From NCBI RefSeq assembly GCF_913060805.1, contig NZ_CAJXTC010000023.1, forward strand, positions 1-64,000: DNA of 64,000 nt, written 5' to 3'. The position numbers were made by a program, and so were the translations under genes. The notes under the pieces were generated by a model. The model worked only from the letters and a program-made list of their open reading frames with translations. It was not told the DNA's origin and made no database searches. This DNA is from an uncultured Draconibacterium sp. (lineage in GTDB: Bacteria; Bacteroidota; Bacteroidia; Bacteroidales; Prolixibacteraceae). Positions 63,125-64,000 of this stretch are shown here, piece after piece; position 1 is the stretch's first letter; each line of letters begins with the position of its first letter.

Positions 63125-64000
63125 ATGCAACAGCAGTTTAAACAAAAAATACAATCGCTCGGATTTCTCGATCATGCCATTCTTCCTGTTTCATTTCTGG
63201 AAGAAGAAGAACCGCACCTAAAAGAGTGGCTGGCAAACGATATGCACGGTGAAATGGGCTACATGAACCGTAATATCGACAAGCGTTTAAATCCGTCGTT
63301 GCTGGTTGAAAATGCCAAAACAATTATTGTTGTGCTGCTGAATTATTTCCCCGAAACAACACAAGTAGATCAAACGGCGCCAGTACTCTCGAAATATGCT
63401 TACGGTACCGACTACCACTTTGTAATGAAAGACAAATTGAAGGAGTTGCTTCAATTTATTCAGGAAGAAATAGCGCCTTGCTCGGGACGACCATTTGTTG
63501 ATTCGGCACCAGTTTTAGAGCGTACCTGGGCCCGAAAAGCAGGTCTTGGCTGGATAGGAAAAAACAGCAACGTAATATCCCCGGAACACGGCAGTTTCTT
63601 TTTTATCGGAGAACTGATCATCGACATTGAACTACCTTATGATGAGCCCAAACTGGTGCGCGACCATTGCGGGCGATGCACAAAATGTATTGATGCCTGC
63701 CCGACAAAAGCCATTGTTGCCGACCGCGTGGTTGATGCCCGGAAGTGCATCTCGTACCAAACCATTGAGGTGCGTGGTGAAATGGATGCCAATTTAAAAG
63801 GCCAGTTTGAAAACCGGGTATTTGGCTGCGACATCTGCCAGGATGTGTGCCCATGGAATTTAAAATCGGAACCACACAACGAAGCCAGTTTCAAGCCTCA
63901 TCCCAAACTTTTATCACTGCAAAAACAGGATTGGGAAAATATGGAGCGCCCGCTGTTTAACGAGCTTTTTAAAAACTCGGCAGTTAAACGAACCGGTTAT
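63125..64000 (+). CDS. queG: Epoxyqueuosine reductase, N-terminal 292 residues (cut by window end)
   Basis: The frame opens at ATG 63125 and stays open to the last base. It reduces epoxyqueuosine to queuosine in tRNA, using cobalamin and two [4Fe-4S] clusters. Signs are FVDSAPVLERTWARKAGLGWIGKN (substrate and cobalamin site), CGRCTKCIDACPTKAI from residue 182 and CDICQDVCPWN from residue 235, then NELFKNSAVKRTGY at the cut, the start of the C-terminal helical repeats. Nothing is broken in the visible part. The HEAT-like tail lies beyond the window. Confidence 0.94.
   Translation, partial: MQQQFKQKIQSLGFLDHAILPVSFLEEEEPHLKEWLANDMHGEMGYMNRNIDKRLNPSLLVENAKTIIVVLLNYFPETTQVDQTAPVLSKYAYGTDYHFVMKDKLKELLQFIQEEIAPCSGRPFVDSAPVLERTWARKAGLGWIGKNSNVISPEHGSFFFIGELIIDIELPYDEPKLVRDHCGRCTKCIDACPTKAIVADRVVDARKCISYQTIEVRGEMDANLKGQFENRVFGCDICQDVCPWNLKSEPHNEASFKPHPKLLSLQKQDWENMERPLFNELFKNSAVKRTGY

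Overview
This 64 kb window is chromosomal DNA from a member of the Bacteroidota, most likely an environmental or marine anaerobic lineage of the Bacteroidales/Marinilabiliales type. The genus is inference; the phylum is well supported. Supporting signs are a type IX secretion/gliding locus (porV, porU, gldJ), a fused ResB-CcsA cytochrome c maturase, the long form of urocanate hydratase, a eukaryote-like hexokinase, a LytTR kinase/regulator pair, many lipoproteins, and promoters of the Bacteroidota kind (-7 element TAnnTTTG, weak -33 TTTG). Nothing looks like a prophage or large island. No rRNA, tRNA, CRISPR array or intact insertion sequence was seen.

Layout. 1-2.1 kb: acpP tail, fabF, rnc (fatty acid synthesis and RNase III). 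2.2-6.3 kb: LAB_N membrane protein, small MotA/TolQ-like protein, LytS/LytTR two-component pair, CDF metal exporter. 6.4-10.5 kb: GH20 hexosaminidase, YCF48-type propeller lipoprotein, hexokinase. 10.6-14.3 kb: a nuclease-like hypothetical protein, a small membrane protein, a 41-bp tandem repeat, long-chain acyl-CoA synthetase. 14.5-20.7 kb: ccsBA, a 21-bp-periodic repeat array, alaS. 20.9-24.3 kb: M23 peptidase, MerR regulator, Nif3-like protein, coiled-coil zinc-ribbon protein. 24.4-26.9 kb: possible small RNA, the lemA-TPM-TPM operon, a palindromic BIME-like element. 27-32.9 kb: hutU, then an overlapping three-gene unit (sodium symporter, AprA-like flavoprotein, AprB-like ferredoxin). 33-36.3 kb: DUF3667 protein, thioredoxin-like protein, CoA-binding protein, ispF, porV. 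36.4-45.1 kb: porU, gldJ, murF, trxA, CCA-adding enzyme. 45.1-53.5 kb: EEP nuclease-like protein, beta-helix lipoprotein, then a peptidoglycan-salvage group (MurT-like symporter, NamZ/DUF1343, GH3-beta-lactamase fusion). 53.7-57.5 kb: small HTH protein, DUF1080 lipoprotein, NCS2 permease, PQQ-like propeller. 57.6-60.8 kb: TIGR03915/TIGR03916 DNA-metabolism pair divergent from a LexA/CI-like S24 repressor. 61-64 kb: AmrS-like radical SAM, Ppx/GppA phosphatase, queG (cut by the window end).

Themes. Cell-envelope work dominates: T9SS sorting, MurF, M23, NamZ and NagZ-type enzymes, hexosaminidase, lipoproteins. Two modules look under-described. One is the symporter/flavoprotein/ferredoxin unit beside hutU. 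The other is the TIGR03915/TIGR03916 pair, whose divergent neighbour keeps Ala-Gly, Ser and Lys residues spaced as in self-cleaving LexA/CI proteins, with a perfect 17-bp palindrome in the shared promoter region and a terminator-like hairpin in the radical SAM leader. Intergenic regions carry several palindromic repeat families. All gene functions were assigned by reading motifs and recalling families; no database search was run.
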